Positions 17,425 through 26,002 of a stretch of 64,000 nt of DNA are shown here, one piece after another. The position numbers were made by a program, and so were the translations under genes. How positions within the stretch are numbered: the first letter of the stretch is position 1; each line of letters opens with the position of its first letter. The notes beneath the pieces are model-generated. The model was not told where the DNA came from. It worked only from the letters and a program-made list of their open reading frames with translations, and ran no database searches. The stretch is from Conyzicola lurida. Its GTDB lineage: Bacteria; Actinomycetota; Actinomycetes; Actinomycetales; Microbacteriaceae. The DNA lies in the NCBI RefSeq assembly GCF_014204935.1, contig NZ_JACHMJ010000001.1:620001-684000 (forward strand), read 5' to 3'.

Positions 17425-18297
17425 GTGTCCGAAGCCGTCCAGACCCAGGCGATCCTCGTCGCCGACCTGCGCAAGCAGATCCGCTCCACGGCGCTCAAGT
17501 CGCTCGGCCGCGCCGTGGGCAAGAGCGTGCTCATCGGGCTCGCCACCTTCGCGATCGTGCTGCTGATCTGGCTCGCCGTGCTCACCTTCTTCGGTATCTC
17601 GCCCTACATCGCGAAGGGCCCGCTCGACGTCTGGGACTTCCTCGTCGTCGACGCGGACGCCGCTGAAAACCGCGCGGTCCTGGCCGCCAATCTCGAGGTG
17701 ACGCTGCGCCACTCGATCATCGGGTTCGTCGTCGGACTCGGCGTCGCGATCCTCGGCGCCATCCTGTTCCGCGTCTCCCGTGCTGCCGAGAGCGCCCTGA
17801 TGCCGGTCGCGATGCTGCTGCGCTCGGTGCCGCTCATCGCCCTCGCGCCGGTGATCATCCTGATCTTCGGCAACGGCTCGCAGGCGTCGGTCGCTGTCAT
17901 CGGCGGGATCGTCGTGCTCTTCCCGGCACTCGTCACCATGGTGTTCGGCCTCAAAGCCGCGTCGCCGCAGATGCTCGACGTGGTCGCGGTCTACGGTGGA
18001 AACACGCTCACGGCCGTGCGCAAGGTCGCGCTGCCCGGCGCGCTGCCGTCGCTGTTCGCCGCGATCCGCATATCGGTGCCCGGCGCCATCACCGGCGCGC
18101 TGCTGACCGAGATGCTCTCCACGGGCGACGGCGTCGGATTCTCGACGCTGCAGTACATCCCGCAGGCGAAGTTCAACGACCTCTGGGCGGCCGTCGTGGT
18201 CGTGACCGCGATCTCGCTGCTGCTCTACTTCTTCGTGCAGCTGATCGAGACGGTGGTGCTCACCCGCATGGGCATGAACACCGACCGCCGGAACTAG
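17425..18297 (+). CDS. ABC transporter permease 2 (NMT1-associated)
   Basis: 290 residues. A longer N-terminal cytoplasmic part (about 30 residues) precedes the first helix; about six helices follow. The coupling loop DVVAVYGGNTLTAVRKVALPGALPSLF and AITGALLTEMLSTGDGVGF are those of SsuC-type permeases. GTG start right after permease 1. Converges on apt with a 5-base gap, so termination between the two must be tight or overlapping. Confidence 0.9.
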   Translation: MSEAVQTQAILVADLRKQIRSTALKSLGRAVGKSVLIGLATFAIVLLIWLAVLTFFGISPYIAKGPLDVWDFLVVDADAAENRAVLAANLEVTLRHSIIGFVVGLGVAILGAILFRVSRAAESALMPVAMLLRSVPLIALAPVIILIFGNGSQASVAVIGGIVVLFPALVTMVFGLKAASPQMLDVVAVYGGNTLTAVRKVALPGALPSLFAAIRISVPGAITGALLTEMLSTGDGVGFSTLQYIPQAKFNDLWAAVVVVTAISLLLYFFVQLIETVVLTRMGMNTDRRN

Positions 18298-18302
18298 TTC
18301 TT

Positions 18303-18833
18303 CTACACCACTGACAGAGAGCGGATGTCGCGACCCTCGAGGTTCGCGCGCCCGTCCAGTTCCTCGAGCTCGAGCACCACGCTGACACCGGCCACCACCC
18401 AGCCGGCGCGCTCGATGAGGCGCGACGCCGCCGCGAGCGTGCCACCGGTCGCGAGCACGTCGTCGAGCAGCAGGATGCGGGTCCCGGGCGGGAAGTCGCT
18501 CGGCTGCACCTCGAGGCTGGTCGACCCGTACTCGAGGTCGTAGCTCTCGCTGATCACCTCGCGCGGCAGCTTGCCCGGCTTGCGGATCACGAGCACGCCG
18601 AGATCGAGGGCGTAGGCGGATGCCGCGGCGAGCAGGAACCCGCGGGCTTCGACCCCGGCGACCGCGTCGATGCGTCCCGCGAACGGCTCGACGAGCGCGT
18701 CGGTGACGGCGCGCAGCGAGGGGCCGTCGGCGAACACCGGGGTCAGGTCGCGGAAGGTGATGCCGGGCTTCGGGAAGTCCTCGATGATCGCCGTGTTCTC
18801 TGCGACGAGTCGTGCCGCCGTGCCATCCGTCAT
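18303..18833 (-). CDS. apt: Adenine phosphoribosyltransferase
   Basis: Joins adenine and PRPP to give AMP (purine salvage, cytosol). 176 residues from the ATG at 18833, preceded on that strand by GAAGGA; longer in-frame starts run back into a repeat. Visible are FPKPGITFRDLTPVF near the N-terminus, GVEARGF, and the PRPP-binding motif ILLLDDVLATGGTLAAA. The C-terminal LEELDGRANLEG is the usual Apt ending. Monocistronic and separated from the upstream exporter genes by an inverted repeat. It lies far from the purine-deaminase island at 58-62 kb but could share its substrate, adenine. Confidence 0.95.
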   Translation of the reverse strand: MTDGTAARLVAENTAIIEDFPKPGITFRDLTPVFADGPSLRAVTDALVEPFAGRIDAVAGVEARGFLLAAASAYALDLGVLVIRKPGKLPREVISESYDLEYGSTSLEVQPSDFPPGTRILLLDDVLATGGTLAAASRLIERAGWVVAGVSVVLELEELDGRANLEGRDIRSLSVV

Positions 18834-18885
18834 GCTGGTGTCCTTCGAATCGGGGCGCGTTCGCGCCCATCGATTCTGCCACCCA

Positions 18886-18931
18886 GTGGTTGAGTAGGAG
18901 CGCCACGGCCGTGGACGGCCCACTCAACCAC
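18886..18931. terminator. Palindromic repeat between exporter and apt
   Basis: GTGGTTGAGT (18886-18895) pairs with ACTCAACCAC (18922-18931); the interior ACGGCCGTGGACGGCC is also foldable. It is a variant of the long dispersed repeat (GGTTGAGTAGG ... ACTCAACC). It begins three bases beyond the permease stop on the minus strand and acts as a likely terminator there. Confidence 0.65.
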
Positions 18932-18933
18932 CG

Positions 18934-19668
18934 TCACGCCGTGCGCCTCCGCAGCGTCACCGACCCGAGCACCACCGCGCCGAGCGCGAACGCCCCGATG
19001 ATCAGCAGCTGGCCGGCGATGTATCCCGCGTCCTCGCCGTCGATCGCGACCGCGTTGAGCGCGTCGATCGCGTGCGACAGCGGCAACCAGTCCGAGATCG
19101 CGTACAGCACGTCGGGCATCTGGTCGCGGGGGAGCAACACCCCGCCGAGCAGCACCTGGGGGAACACGAACGCGGGCATGAACTGCACCACCTGGAACTC
19201 GGTGCGCGCGAACGCGCTGGCCAGCAGGCCGAGAGTCGTGCCGAGCACGGCGTCCGCGAGGGCGACGCAGACGAGAAGCCACAACGATCCGTCGATCTCC
19301 AGCCCGCAGACCCCGACCGCGAATGCCACGGCGATGCCGGCCTGCGCGACGGCGAGCAGCCCGAACGCGAGCGTGTACCCGAGGATGAAGTCGGCCTTCG
19401 ACAGCGGCAGGCTGAGCAGCCGCTCGAGGGTACCCGACCGTCGCTCCCGCAGCGTCGCGATGCTGGTGATCAGGAACATGATGATGAACGGGAACAGCGC
19501 GAGCATCGCCGGCCCGATCTGCTGGAACACGGGGGTGTCGTCGAACAGCCAGGCCACGAGTCCGACCAGCAGGCTCGGCACCACCAGCAGCAGCGCCACC
19601 GTGCGCGGGTCGTGCCGTACCTGGGTGAGCACGCGGCCCGCGGTGGCGAGGGTGCGGGCCGGGTTCAC
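18934..19668 (-). CDS. ABC-2 type export permease
   Basis: 244 residues, about six helices. It starts with GTG at 19668 overlapping the ATPase stop (GTGA). The ABC-2 signature region is visible: FIIMFLITSIATLRERRSGTLERLLSLPLSKADFILGY, then LGLLASAFARTEFQVVQFMPAFVFPQVLLGGVLLPRDQMP and SDWLPLSHAIDALNAV, as in DrrB/YadH-like exporters. With the ATPase it forms a simple exporter for hydrophobic compounds or drugs, adjacent to a TetR gene on the same strand. Confidence 0.92.
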   Translation of the reverse strand: MNPARTLATAGRVLTQVRHDPRTVALLLVVPSLLVGLVAWLFDDTPVFQQIGPAMLALFPFIIMFLITSIATLRERRSGTLERLLSLPLSKADFILGYTLAFGLLAVAQAGIAVAFAVGVCGLEIDGSLWLLVCVALADAVLGTTLGLLASAFARTEFQVVQFMPAFVFPQVLLGGVLLPRDQMPDVLYAISDWLPLSHAIDALNAVAIDGEDAGYIAGQLLIIGAFALGAVVLGSVTLRRRTA

Positions 19669-20408
19669 GATGCCGCCCCCGCCCGGATCAGCGCGAGGAA
19701 CGCGTCCTCGGCGTCGGTCGTGCCGGTCGCGCGCATCAGTCCGTCGGGGCTGTCGTCGGCGAGCAGTCTTCCCTCGCGTAGGAGCAGCAGCCGGCCGCAC
19801 CGGGTCGCCTCGTCCATCACGTGGCTCGACACCAGCAGCGTCACCCCGCTCGCGGCCAGGCGCCGGAACAGCTCCCAGAGCTCGACGCGCAACACCGGGT
19901 CGAGCCCGACCGTCGGCTCGTCGAGCACGAGCAACTCGGGGGAGCCGAGCAGGGCCGCCGCGAGCGACGCACGGCTCGACTGGCCGCCCGACAGCGAGCC
20001 GGCGAGAGAGTCGGCCTGCGCGACCAGATCGGTCTCGACGAGCACGCGCTCCACGTCCGCGGGCGGGGCGCCGAGGATGCGGGCGAAGTACCGCAGGTTC
20101 TGCCGCACCGTCAGGTCGTCGTACACGCTCGAGGCCTGCGTCACGTAGCCGACGCGGTGGCGGAGACCGCGGCATCCCGCCGGCTCGTCGAGGACGGTGA
20201 CCGTGCCGGCGGCGACCGTCTGCACCCCGACGATCGCGCGCATCAGCGTGGTCTTGCCGCTGCCCGACGGACCGAGGAGCCCGGTCACGCCGCCGCGGGG
20301 GAGCTCGAGCGAGAGATCGTCGAGCACGAGATTCTTGCCGCGGCGCACGCGCAGACCGTCGATGCGCACGGCGGGGGTGGCTCCATCGCCGGGCAAATAA
20401 TTCACCAT
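19665..20408 (-). CDS. ABC exporter ATP-binding protein (DrrA-like)
   Basis: 247 residues. Walker A LGPSGSGKTT, Q-loop YVTQASSVYDDLTV, signature SLSGGQSSRAS (a QSSR variant of QQQR), Walker B LLVLDEPTVGLDP and H-loop SSHVMDEA. This is the daunorubicin-resistance (DrrA) type of exporter ATPase. ATG 20408 starts eight bases after the TetR stop on the same strand, and its end is coupled to the permease. Confidence 0.92.
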   Translation of the reverse strand: MVNYLPGDGATPAVRIDGLRVRRGKNLVLDDLSLELPRGGVTGLLGPSGSGKTTLMRAIVGVQTVAAGTVTVLDEPAGCRGLRHRVGYVTQASSVYDDLTVRQNLRYFARILGAPPADVERVLVETDLVAQADSLAGSLSGGQSSRASLAAALLGSPELLVLDEPTVGLDPVLRVELWELFRRLAASGVTLLVSSHVMDEATRCGRLLLLREGRLLADDSPDGLMRATGTTDAEDAFLALIRAGAAS

Positions 20409-20416
20409 GTGCGGAA

Positions 20417-21076
20417 TTATTCGCCCGCGCGCTCCGCGCTGTCAAGGGGTGCGACGCCCGTCAGATGCCAGTGCACGATCGGCCCGACGCGGCGCGCGAC
20501 CTCCTCGGCCGTCGCACTCGCGAGCGGTTCGATCCGCAGCCCGTAGCGTGCGACGACGAGGCCGACGATCTGGCTCGCCGCGAGCGACGCCCGCAGCTCG
20601 GGGTCGTCGCCGCCGACCGACGCGGCGATGCGGGCGAGGATCTCGCGCGTGACGAACTGGCGCAGCATCACGGCCGCGAACTCCTGACCGAGGGCGGTGT
20701 GCAGCAGCCGGATGACGCGGCGATGCGCCGCGGGATCGTCGAGGGCGTCCACGACGGCGCGGACGAGGCTCACGCCGATCTCGTCGGCCGGGCCGGCGAG
20801 CACCGCGGCGACCAGCCGGTCCGGACGCACCGGCGCCCGCACGGTCGCGGCGAACAGATCGGCCTTCGTGTCGAAGTAGTGGTGCACGAGCGACGCGTCG
20901 ACGCCCGCCCGCCGGGCGATCGCGCGCAGCGAGGTGGTGTCGTAGCCGTTCGCCGCGAATTCGGCCGCGGCGGCCTTTACGATCTGCGCCCGGGTGTCGA
21001 CCGCGGCGCCCGTTTTACGGGGGCGGCCGCGGGGACGCCGCACGGTAGCGGCGGTGTCGTCCGGTTGCGCGCTCAT
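20417..21076 (-). CDS. TetR-family regulator of the ABC exporter
   Basis: 219 residues from ATG 21076. A basic, Arg-rich lead (RRPRGRPRKTG, AT-hook-like) precedes the helix-turn-helix at about residues 28-75 (AQIVKAAAAEFAANGYDTTSLRAIARRAGVDASLVHHYFDTKADLF). The ligand domain LAGPADEIGVSLVRAVVDALDD ... LRQFVTREI is that of the TetR_C-type group that commonly controls DrrAB-like pumps. First gene of the leftward regulator-ATPase-permease operon, divergent from lemA; autoregulation from the 102-base intergenic region is likely but no operator is obvious. Confidence 0.93.
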   Translation of the reverse strand: MSAQPDDTAATVRRPRGRPRKTGAAVDTRAQIVKAAAAEFAANGYDTTSLRAIARRAGVDASLVHHYFDTKADLFAATVRAPVRPDRLVAAVLAGPADEIGVSLVRAVVDALDDPAAHRRVIRLLHTALGQEFAAVMLRQFVTREILARIAASVGGDDPELRASLAASQIVGLVVARYGLRIEPLASATAEEVARRVGPIVHWHLTGVAPLDSAERAGE

Positions 21077-21166
21077 GGCCAGAGTGTAGGCCGACAGCGG
21101 TCGCCGAGGAACCGCGAGTTCACCCAGAGCGTGCCGCATTTCCGTCGTAGCTGAGGTGGCCTCCCC

Positions 21167-21172
21167 TATAGT
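21167..21172 (+). promoter_or_regulatory. -10 box of a probable leaderless lemA transcript
   Basis: TATAGT ends six bases before the lemA ATG at 21179, so transcription would begin at or next to the start codon. No Shine-Dalgarno site is present between them. The -35 is not evident. Confidence 0.55.
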
Positions 21173-21178
21173 TACCCT

Positions 21179-21745
21179 ATGGAAATCCTCATCGTCATCG
21201 GCGTCATCGTGCTGCTCGTCATCATCGTGGGCGTCTACCTGTGGACGACCTACAACGGTCTCGTCACCCTCAACGTCCGAGTGGACGAGGCGTGGAGCGA
21301 CATCACGGTGCAGCTCAAGCGCCGTGCCGACCTGCTGCCCAACCTCATCGAGACGGTCAAGGGCTACGCGGCGCACGAGAAGGGCGTCTTCGAGGCGGTC
21401 ACCAAGGCCCGCGCCGAGTCGATCAGCGCGTCGACCCCCGCCGAGGCGTCGGTCGCCGAGAACCACGTGCAGTCCGCGCTGAAGAGCGTCTTCGCCGTCG
21501 CCGAAGCGTACCCGCAGCTCCAGGCCAGCCAGAACTACCTGCAGCTGCAGGGCGAGCTCGTCGACACCGAGGACAAGATCCAGGCCAGCCGTCGCTTCTA
21601 CAACGGCGGTGTGCGCGAGCTGAACACCAAGATCAAGACCTTCCCGAACACGCTCTTCGTGCGTGGCCTCGGCTTCACCGAGCGCGAGTTCTTCGAGGTC
21701 GCGGATGCCGCGGCGATCGCCGAGCCGCCGCGCGTGCAGTTCTAA
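21179..21745 (+). CDS. lemA: LemA family protein
   Basis: 188 residues. An N-terminal membrane helix (ILIVIGVIVLLVIIVGVYLW) is followed by the helical LemA domain (YNGLVTLNVRVDEAWSDITVQLKRRADLLPNLIETVKGYAAHE, LQLQGELVDTEDKIQASRRFYNGGVRELNTKI). The function of LemA proteins is unclear; they are tied to envelope homeostasis. The lemA-htpX pairing with 34 bases between them is a recurrent arrangement and suggests a joint role in membrane protein quality control. The start appears leaderless (TATAGT at 21167). Confidence 0.93.
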   Translation: MEILIVIGVIVLLVIIVGVYLWTTYNGLVTLNVRVDEAWSDITVQLKRRADLLPNLIETVKGYAAHEKGVFEAVTKARAESISASTPAEASVAENHVQSALKSVFAVAEAYPQLQASQNYLQLQGELVDTEDKIQASRRFYNGGVRELNTKIKTFPNTLFVRGLGFTEREFFEVADAAAIAEPPRVQF

Positions 21746-21779
21746 CGTCCCGATTCTCGTCCAAGCGGAGCAGTAAGCC

Positions 21780-22673
21780 ATGTATCGCGCCATAGCCGCG
21801 AACAAGCGCAACACGATTTTCATCATCGCGCTCTTCGTGATCATCATCGCGGTGCTGGGGTTCGTCGCCAGCCTCTTCATGGGCGGCGACCCGTATCTCA
21901 TCACCGGCGGCACGCTGCTCGGTGCGGGCGTCTACTCGCTGATCCAGTACTTCGCCGCGAGCGGCCAGGCGCTGGCGATCAGCGGCGCCCGCGAGATCCA
22001 GAAGCGCGACGACCCGCGGCTGTACCGCATCGTCGAGAACCTGGCGATCACGAACGGCATGCCGATGCCCAAGGTCTACATCATCAACGACGACGCGCCC
22101 AACGCCTTCGCCACCGGCCGCGACCCCAAGCACGCGGTCGTCGCCGCCACCACGGGCCTGCTCGCCATCATGGAGGACGACGAGCTCGAGGGCGTGATGG
22201 CGCACGAGCTCGGGCACGTGCAGAACTACGACATCCGCGTCTCGACCATCGTGTTCGGACTCGTCGTCGCCGTCGGCTTCATCGCCGACATCCTGCTTCG
22301 CTTCAGCTTCTTCAGCGGCGGCAACCGCAACAACAACAACGGCGGCGGCAACCCGATCCTGCTGGTGCTGGGAATCGTCGCACTCATCGTCTCGCCGCTC
22401 GTCGCGGGCGTCGTGCAGGCCGCGGTGTCTCGCCAGCGCGAGTACCTCGCCGACGCGACGGGAGCGATGACCACGCGTCACCCCGAAGCCCTCGCCTCGG
22501 CGCTCGGCAAGCTCGCCGCCTACGGTCGTCCGGTCAAGCGCCAGAATTCGTCGATGGCGCACATGTGGATCTCGGACCCGAACAAGCCCGGCCTGATCGA
22601 CAAGCTGTTCAGCACCCACCCGCCTATCGCGGAGCGCGTCGAGCGCCTGCACAAGATCGGCGGCGGCTTCTAG
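21780..22673 (+). CDS. htpX: HtpX-like M48 membrane zinc metalloprotease
   Basis: 297 residues. Two N-terminal membrane helices (residues about 12-32 and 40-60), the zinc motif HELGH at 142-146 and the third-ligand region REYLADATGA, then two more hydrophobic stretches (IVFGLVVAVGFIADIL and NPILLVLGIVALIVSPLVAGV) separated by an Asn/Gly-rich loop (GGNRNNNNGGG). HtpX cleaves damaged membrane proteins on the cytoplasmic side. Follows lemA closely in the same direction. A dispersed palindrome begins nine bases after its stop. Confidence 0.95.
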   Translation: MYRAIAANKRNTIFIIALFVIIIAVLGFVASLFMGGDPYLITGGTLLGAGVYSLIQYFAASGQALAISGAREIQKRDDPRLYRIVENLAITNGMPMPKVYIINDDAPNAFATGRDPKHAVVAATTGLLAIMEDDELEGVMAHELGHVQNYDIRVSTIVFGLVVAVGFIADILLRFSFFSGGNRNNNNGGGNPILLVLGIVALIVSPLVAGVVQAAVSRQREYLADATGAMTTRHPEALASALGKLAAYGRPVKRQNSSMAHMWISDPNKPGLIDKLFSTHPPIAERVERLHKIGGGF

Positions 22674-22681
22674 CCCTTACA

Positions 22682-22788
22682 GCGGGTTGAGCCTGTCGAA
22701 ACCCTCTACCGGTCCTCCTTCGCAGGCTCAGTCGGCGCCGGAGTCGCGAAATCGCTGGCGCGATTTCCACCGCTCCACCGCGCTCAAC
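22682..22788. repeat. Composite dispersed palindromic repeat
   Basis: Starts with the short family unit (22682-22704), continues through a degenerate middle and ends with an 8-bp hairpin, GAAATCGC-TGGC-GCGATTTC (22748-22767), and CCACCGCGCTCAAC. It lies between the convergent htpX and hydrolase genes and contains the hydrolase TGA stop (22784-22786, minus strand). A related composite occurs at 24678-24742. Confidence 0.75.
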
Positions 22789-23362
22789 GACCGTCGACGA
22801 ACGGCAGCACCCGCGACCACAGCAGCTCGGTCGCCCCGGCGTCGTATTCCTCGGGCAGCGTCGGGTCGGTGAACAGGTGTCCCGACCCCGGGTAGAAAAA
22901 GAGCTCGAGGATGCCGCCGGCCGCCGTCACATCGTCCATGGCCTGCTGCTCGACCGGATCGCGGAACGGGTCCTCCTCCATCTGGTGGCTCTGCGAGTCG
23001 ACCCCGGCCGGCCACGCGGCCCCCTCGCCGAACCACCCGAGCGGGTTGAGCCCCGAGAACTGCAGCACGCCGCTGACAGCGCGCTTCGTGGCGACGTACA
23101 CCGCGTCCGACGACCCCATGGAGAACCCGCCGACGACGAAACCGTCGGGCTCGTCGGCGACCGCGGCGAGGGCGCGCTCGAAACGGAAACCCTCGGGCTG
23201 CTCGTCAGCCCAGGCCATCGCGGGCTCGTACTCGTCGAAGACGCGTCCGTCGTAGAGGTCGGGCACGAGCACCCGGTGTCCCGCGGCACGGAGCCGGTCT
23301 GCCGCGTCGAGTTCGCCGCGGCGGATTCCGAGCGCGGAGTGGAAGATCACAACGGTCGTCAT
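22784..23362 (-). CDS. Dienelactone hydrolase-like alpha/beta hydrolase
   Basis: 192 residues from ATG 23362. The opening MTTVVIFHSALGIRRGELDAADRLRAAGHRVLVPDLYDG is the usual dienelactone hydrolase family start; the nucleophile motif is GGFSMGSS with Ser81, where classical enzymes have Cys (GxCxG). The C-terminal GSGHLFTDPTLPEEYD carries the catalytic His. Substrate unknown. Upstream on the same strand is the YcaQ-like gene, 54 bases away. The stop codon lies inside a dispersed repeat. Confidence 0.88.
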   Translation of the reverse strand: MTTVVIFHSALGIRRGELDAADRLRAAGHRVLVPDLYDGRVFDEYEPAMAWADEQPEGFRFERALAAVADEPDGFVVGGFSMGSSDAVYVATKRAVSGVLQFSGLNPLGWFGEGAAWPAGVDSQSHQMEEDPFRDPVEQQAMDDVTAAGGILELFFYPGSGHLFTDPTLPEEYDAGATELLWSRVLPFVDGR

Positions 23363-23415
23363 GCTGACCGATCCTGCCACCGATGGCGTCGCTCCAACAG
23401 GGCGAGAATTTCGGC

Positions 23416-24645
23416 TCAGCCCGCGAGGGCGACCGCGCCGGCGAGCTCCCGCGCCAGGTTTCCGCGATCGACCACCTCGATCGCGTCGAGGCCCTGCCAG
23501 TCGCGGGCGGCCTGCAGCAGCGGCACGATGCGCTGCTCGATTCCGGGCGGGGCCCATTCTTCGCGCCAGGACGACTGCACCCGCAGCACCCGGTTCTGCC
23601 GGTCGTTCTTGAGGTCGACCCGTCCGACGATGCGGTCGTCGAGGAGCACGGGCAGGCTGTAGTACCCGAACACCCGCTTCTCCGCGGGCGTGTAGATCTC
23701 GATGCGGTAGTGGAAGTCGAACAGCCGCTCGGCCCGCGGACGCGCCCAGACCACGGGGTCGAAGGGCGACAGGAGTGCTCCCGCATCGATTCGCCGCGGC
23801 ATCCGGGCGTCTCTGTGCAGGTAGGCCTGCTGTTTCCAGCCCTCCACCGCGACCGGGACGAGCTCGCCGCTGTCCACGAGGTCGGCGGCGGCCGCGCGGG
23901 CCGGCCCCTGTTTGATCCGGTAGTAGTCGCCGATGTCGGCGAGTGTGCCGACGCCGAGCGCGCGGGCGCCGTCCGCGATGAGGGCGCGCACCGCATCGGT
24001 CTCGGAGACGGTGGTCGCGAGCACCTCGGCCGGCACGCGCTGCTCGGCCAGGGCGTAGCTGCGTTCGAACCGCACGCGTCCGTCGCTCACGACTTCGCCC
24101 CAACCGAAGAGGTACTCGAGCCCGTACTTCACGTCGGACCAGCCCCACCACGAACCGCGGCTCTTGTTCGCGTCGTGCTCGATCTCGCTCGCGGCGAGCG
24201 GGCCCTTCTCGGCCAGTTCGGCGCGCAGCCAGTCGAGCATGGGCTGGTTGTTCTGCACCCAGCCGTCGGGGTCTGCGGACTGGCGCGCACGCCGCGCGTC
24301 CATGCGCCACTGGAACAGCGGCCGGTTCGCCATCGGGATGATCGCCGCCTCGTGCGCCCAGTACTCGGTGTAGCGCGATTTCTTGCCGAACGTCAGCCGG
24401 TCGAGATCGGCCTTGTCGTAGTGCCCCAGGCGCGCGAAGACCGGCAGGTAGTGGCTGCGCTCGAACACGTTGACCGAGTCGAGCTGCAGCAGGCCGAGAC
24501 GGTCGATGAGAGAACCGAGCTGCCGGATGCCGGTGGCGGCGACGGTGCCGTCGGCGGAGGAGCGCGCACGGCCGAAGCCCTGCGCTGCCAGCGCGATACG
24601 GCGGGCCTGGGCCGCGGACAGCTGGGACGACGTTGTGGTGGGCAC
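23416..24645 (-). CDS. YcaQ-like winged-helix DNA glycosylase (HTH_42 family)
   Basis: 409 residues from GTG 24645. Hallmarks are the N-terminal LSAAQARRIALAAQGF, LGLLQLDSVNVFERSHYLPVFARLGHYD (the QLD motif carries the catalytic residues in YcaQ/AlkX-type interstrand crosslink glycosylases), YTEYWAHEAAIIPM, the central winged-helix segment and the C-terminal SPFDPVVWARPRAERLFDFHYRIEIYTPAEKRVFGYYSLPVLLDDRIVGRVDLKNDR. In the family these enzymes unhook alkylation damage or DNA crosslinks, and some protect producers of genotoxins. Two-gene unit with the hydrolase, flanked on both sides by related repeats. Confidence 0.9.
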   Translation of the reverse strand: MPTTTSSQLSAAQARRIALAAQGFGRARSSADGTVAATGIRQLGSLIDRLGLLQLDSVNVFERSHYLPVFARLGHYDKADLDRLTFGKKSRYTEYWAHEAAIIPMANRPLFQWRMDARRARQSADPDGWVQNNQPMLDWLRAELAEKGPLAASEIEHDANKSRGSWWGWSDVKYGLEYLFGWGEVVSDGRVRFERSYALAEQRVPAEVLATTVSETDAVRALIADGARALGVGTLADIGDYYRIKQGPARAAAADLVDSGELVPVAVEGWKQQAYLHRDARMPRRIDAGALLSPFDPVVWARPRAERLFDFHYRIEIYTPAEKRVFGYYSLPVLLDDRIVGRVDLKNDRQNRVLRVQSSWREEWAPPGIEQRIVPLLQAARDWQGLDAIEVVDRGNLARELAGAVALAG

Positions 24646-24677
24646 GTGTCGAGACTAGCGAGGGGCGCCGACACACA

Positions 24678-24742
24678 GCGGATCGAGCCTGTCGAAATCG
24701 CTGGCGCGATGTCCATGAGCTCCACCGCGCACGCTCAACCTG
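24678..24742. repeat. Composite dispersed repeat upstream of YcaQ-like gene
   Basis: AGCGGATCGAGCCTGTCGAAATCGC is followed by TGGC and a partly complementary GCGATGTCCATGAGCTCCACCGC, giving a long imperfect hairpin, then ACGCTCAACC. It shares the GAAATCGCTGGCGCGAT core with 22748-22767. Confidence 0.7.
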
Positions 24743-24873
24743 CTGTTCGCCCTGCGTTCACCGGGGCGCCCCCGATTGGTACCGCGTGGACCGTAGCTTT
24801 CATCGAGGTCGTCCCGGTTCCCTTCTGCCCGCTCACAGCGCGGGCGGCCGGAGCGTCCATCTGGAGGAACCCC

Positions 24874-25992
24874 TTGTTCAGAAAGCGTCACCTCGCCGGC
24901 GTTGCGATCTTCGCCGCCGCGGCAATCACCCTCAGCGCATGCGCTAGCGACACCGCCACCCCCGCAGCGACCGACGTCGATGCCACCACCGCCACCAGCG
25001 CCGAGGACTTCGGCGGACTCGACGCTCTCATCGAGGCCGCGCAGGCCGAGGGCGAGCTCAACGTCATCGCGCTCCCCGACAACTGGGCGAACTACGGCGA
25101 GATCAAGGCTCTCTTCGAAGAGAAGTACGACATCATCGTCAACTCCGCCGACCCCGACATCTCCAGCGCCGAGGAAATCGCCGCCGCCGACAACCTCAAG
25201 GGCCAGGACACCGCGCCCGACGTCTTCGACCTCGGCACCGCCGTCACCCTCGCGAGCACCGACTACTTCGCGCCGTACCAGGTCGCGAACTGGGACGAGA
25301 TCCCCGACGCCAACAAGGAGTCGACCGGTCTCTACGTGAACGACTACACCGGTTCGATGTCGATCGGCTACAACTCGAACGACGTGCCGAAGCCCGAGTC
25401 GCTCGACGACCTCCTCGGTGACGACTACAAGGGCGCTGTCGCGCTCAACGGCGACCCGACGCAGGCCGGCGCGGCCTTCGCGGCCGTCGGTCTCGCCACC
25501 GTGCAGCAGGGCGGATCGCTCGACGACTTCCAGGACGGCATCGACTTCTTCGAGCAGCTGAACGACGCGGGCAACTTCATCCCCGTCAACGCGACGCCCG
25601 CCACGATCGCCTCCGGCGAGACCAAGGTCGTCTTCGACTGGAGCTACAACAACCTCGCGCAGGCGTCCGTCGTCGACGGCTGGGAAGTCACCACGCTCCC
25701 GGGCGCCGTCTACACGAGCTTCTACAACCAGGCAATCAGCAAGGACGCACCGCACCCCGCGGCCGCCCGCCTCTGGCAGGAGTTCCTCTACAGCGCCGAG
25801 GCCCAGAACCTCTTCATCGTCGGTGGCGCGTACCCCGTCACGATCGACGCCATGAACGAGGCCGGCACCACCGACGAGGACGCCATCGCCGTGATCGGCA
25901 ACCTCGACGGCGACATCGTCACCCCGACCGAGGAGCAGTCCGCCGCGGCATCCGCTCTTCTCGCAGAAAAGTGGGCTGCGGCCATCGGCTAG
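24874..25992 (+). CDS. ABC substrate-binding lipoprotein (Fe3+/polyamine type)
   Basis: 372 residues from TTG 24874, chosen because GGAGG lies at 24863-24867 with a 6-base gap and the reading gives a good lipoprotein signal (FRKRHLAGVAIFAAAAITLSAC, lipobox LSAC, Cys23). The mature protein (LIEAAQAEGELNVIALPDNWANYGEIKALFEEKYDIIV, YNSNDVPKPESLDDLL, GETKVVFDWSYNN) is of the type 2 extracellular solute-binding family that includes FutA/AfuA and PotD. Ferric iron or spermidine/putrescine are possible; the sequence does not decide. Heads a four-gene importer. Confidence 0.88.
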   Translation: MFRKRHLAGVAIFAAAAITLSACASDTATPAATDVDATTATSAEDFGGLDALIEAAQAEGELNVIALPDNWANYGEIKALFEEKYDIIVNSADPDISSAEEIAAADNLKGQDTAPDVFDLGTAVTLASTDYFAPYQVANWDEIPDANKESTGLYVNDYTGSMSIGYNSNDVPKPESLDDLLGDDYKGAVALNGDPTQAGAAFAAVGLATVQQGGSLDDFQDGIDFFEQLNDAGNFIPVNATPATIASGETKVVFDWSYNNLAQASVVDGWEVTTLPGAVYTSFYNQAISKDAPHPAAARLWQEFLYSAEAQNLFIVGGAYPVTIDAMNEAGTTDEDAIAVIGNLDGDIVTPTEEQSAAASALLAEKWAAAIG

Positions 25993-26002
25993 CAGCAACC
26001 CC

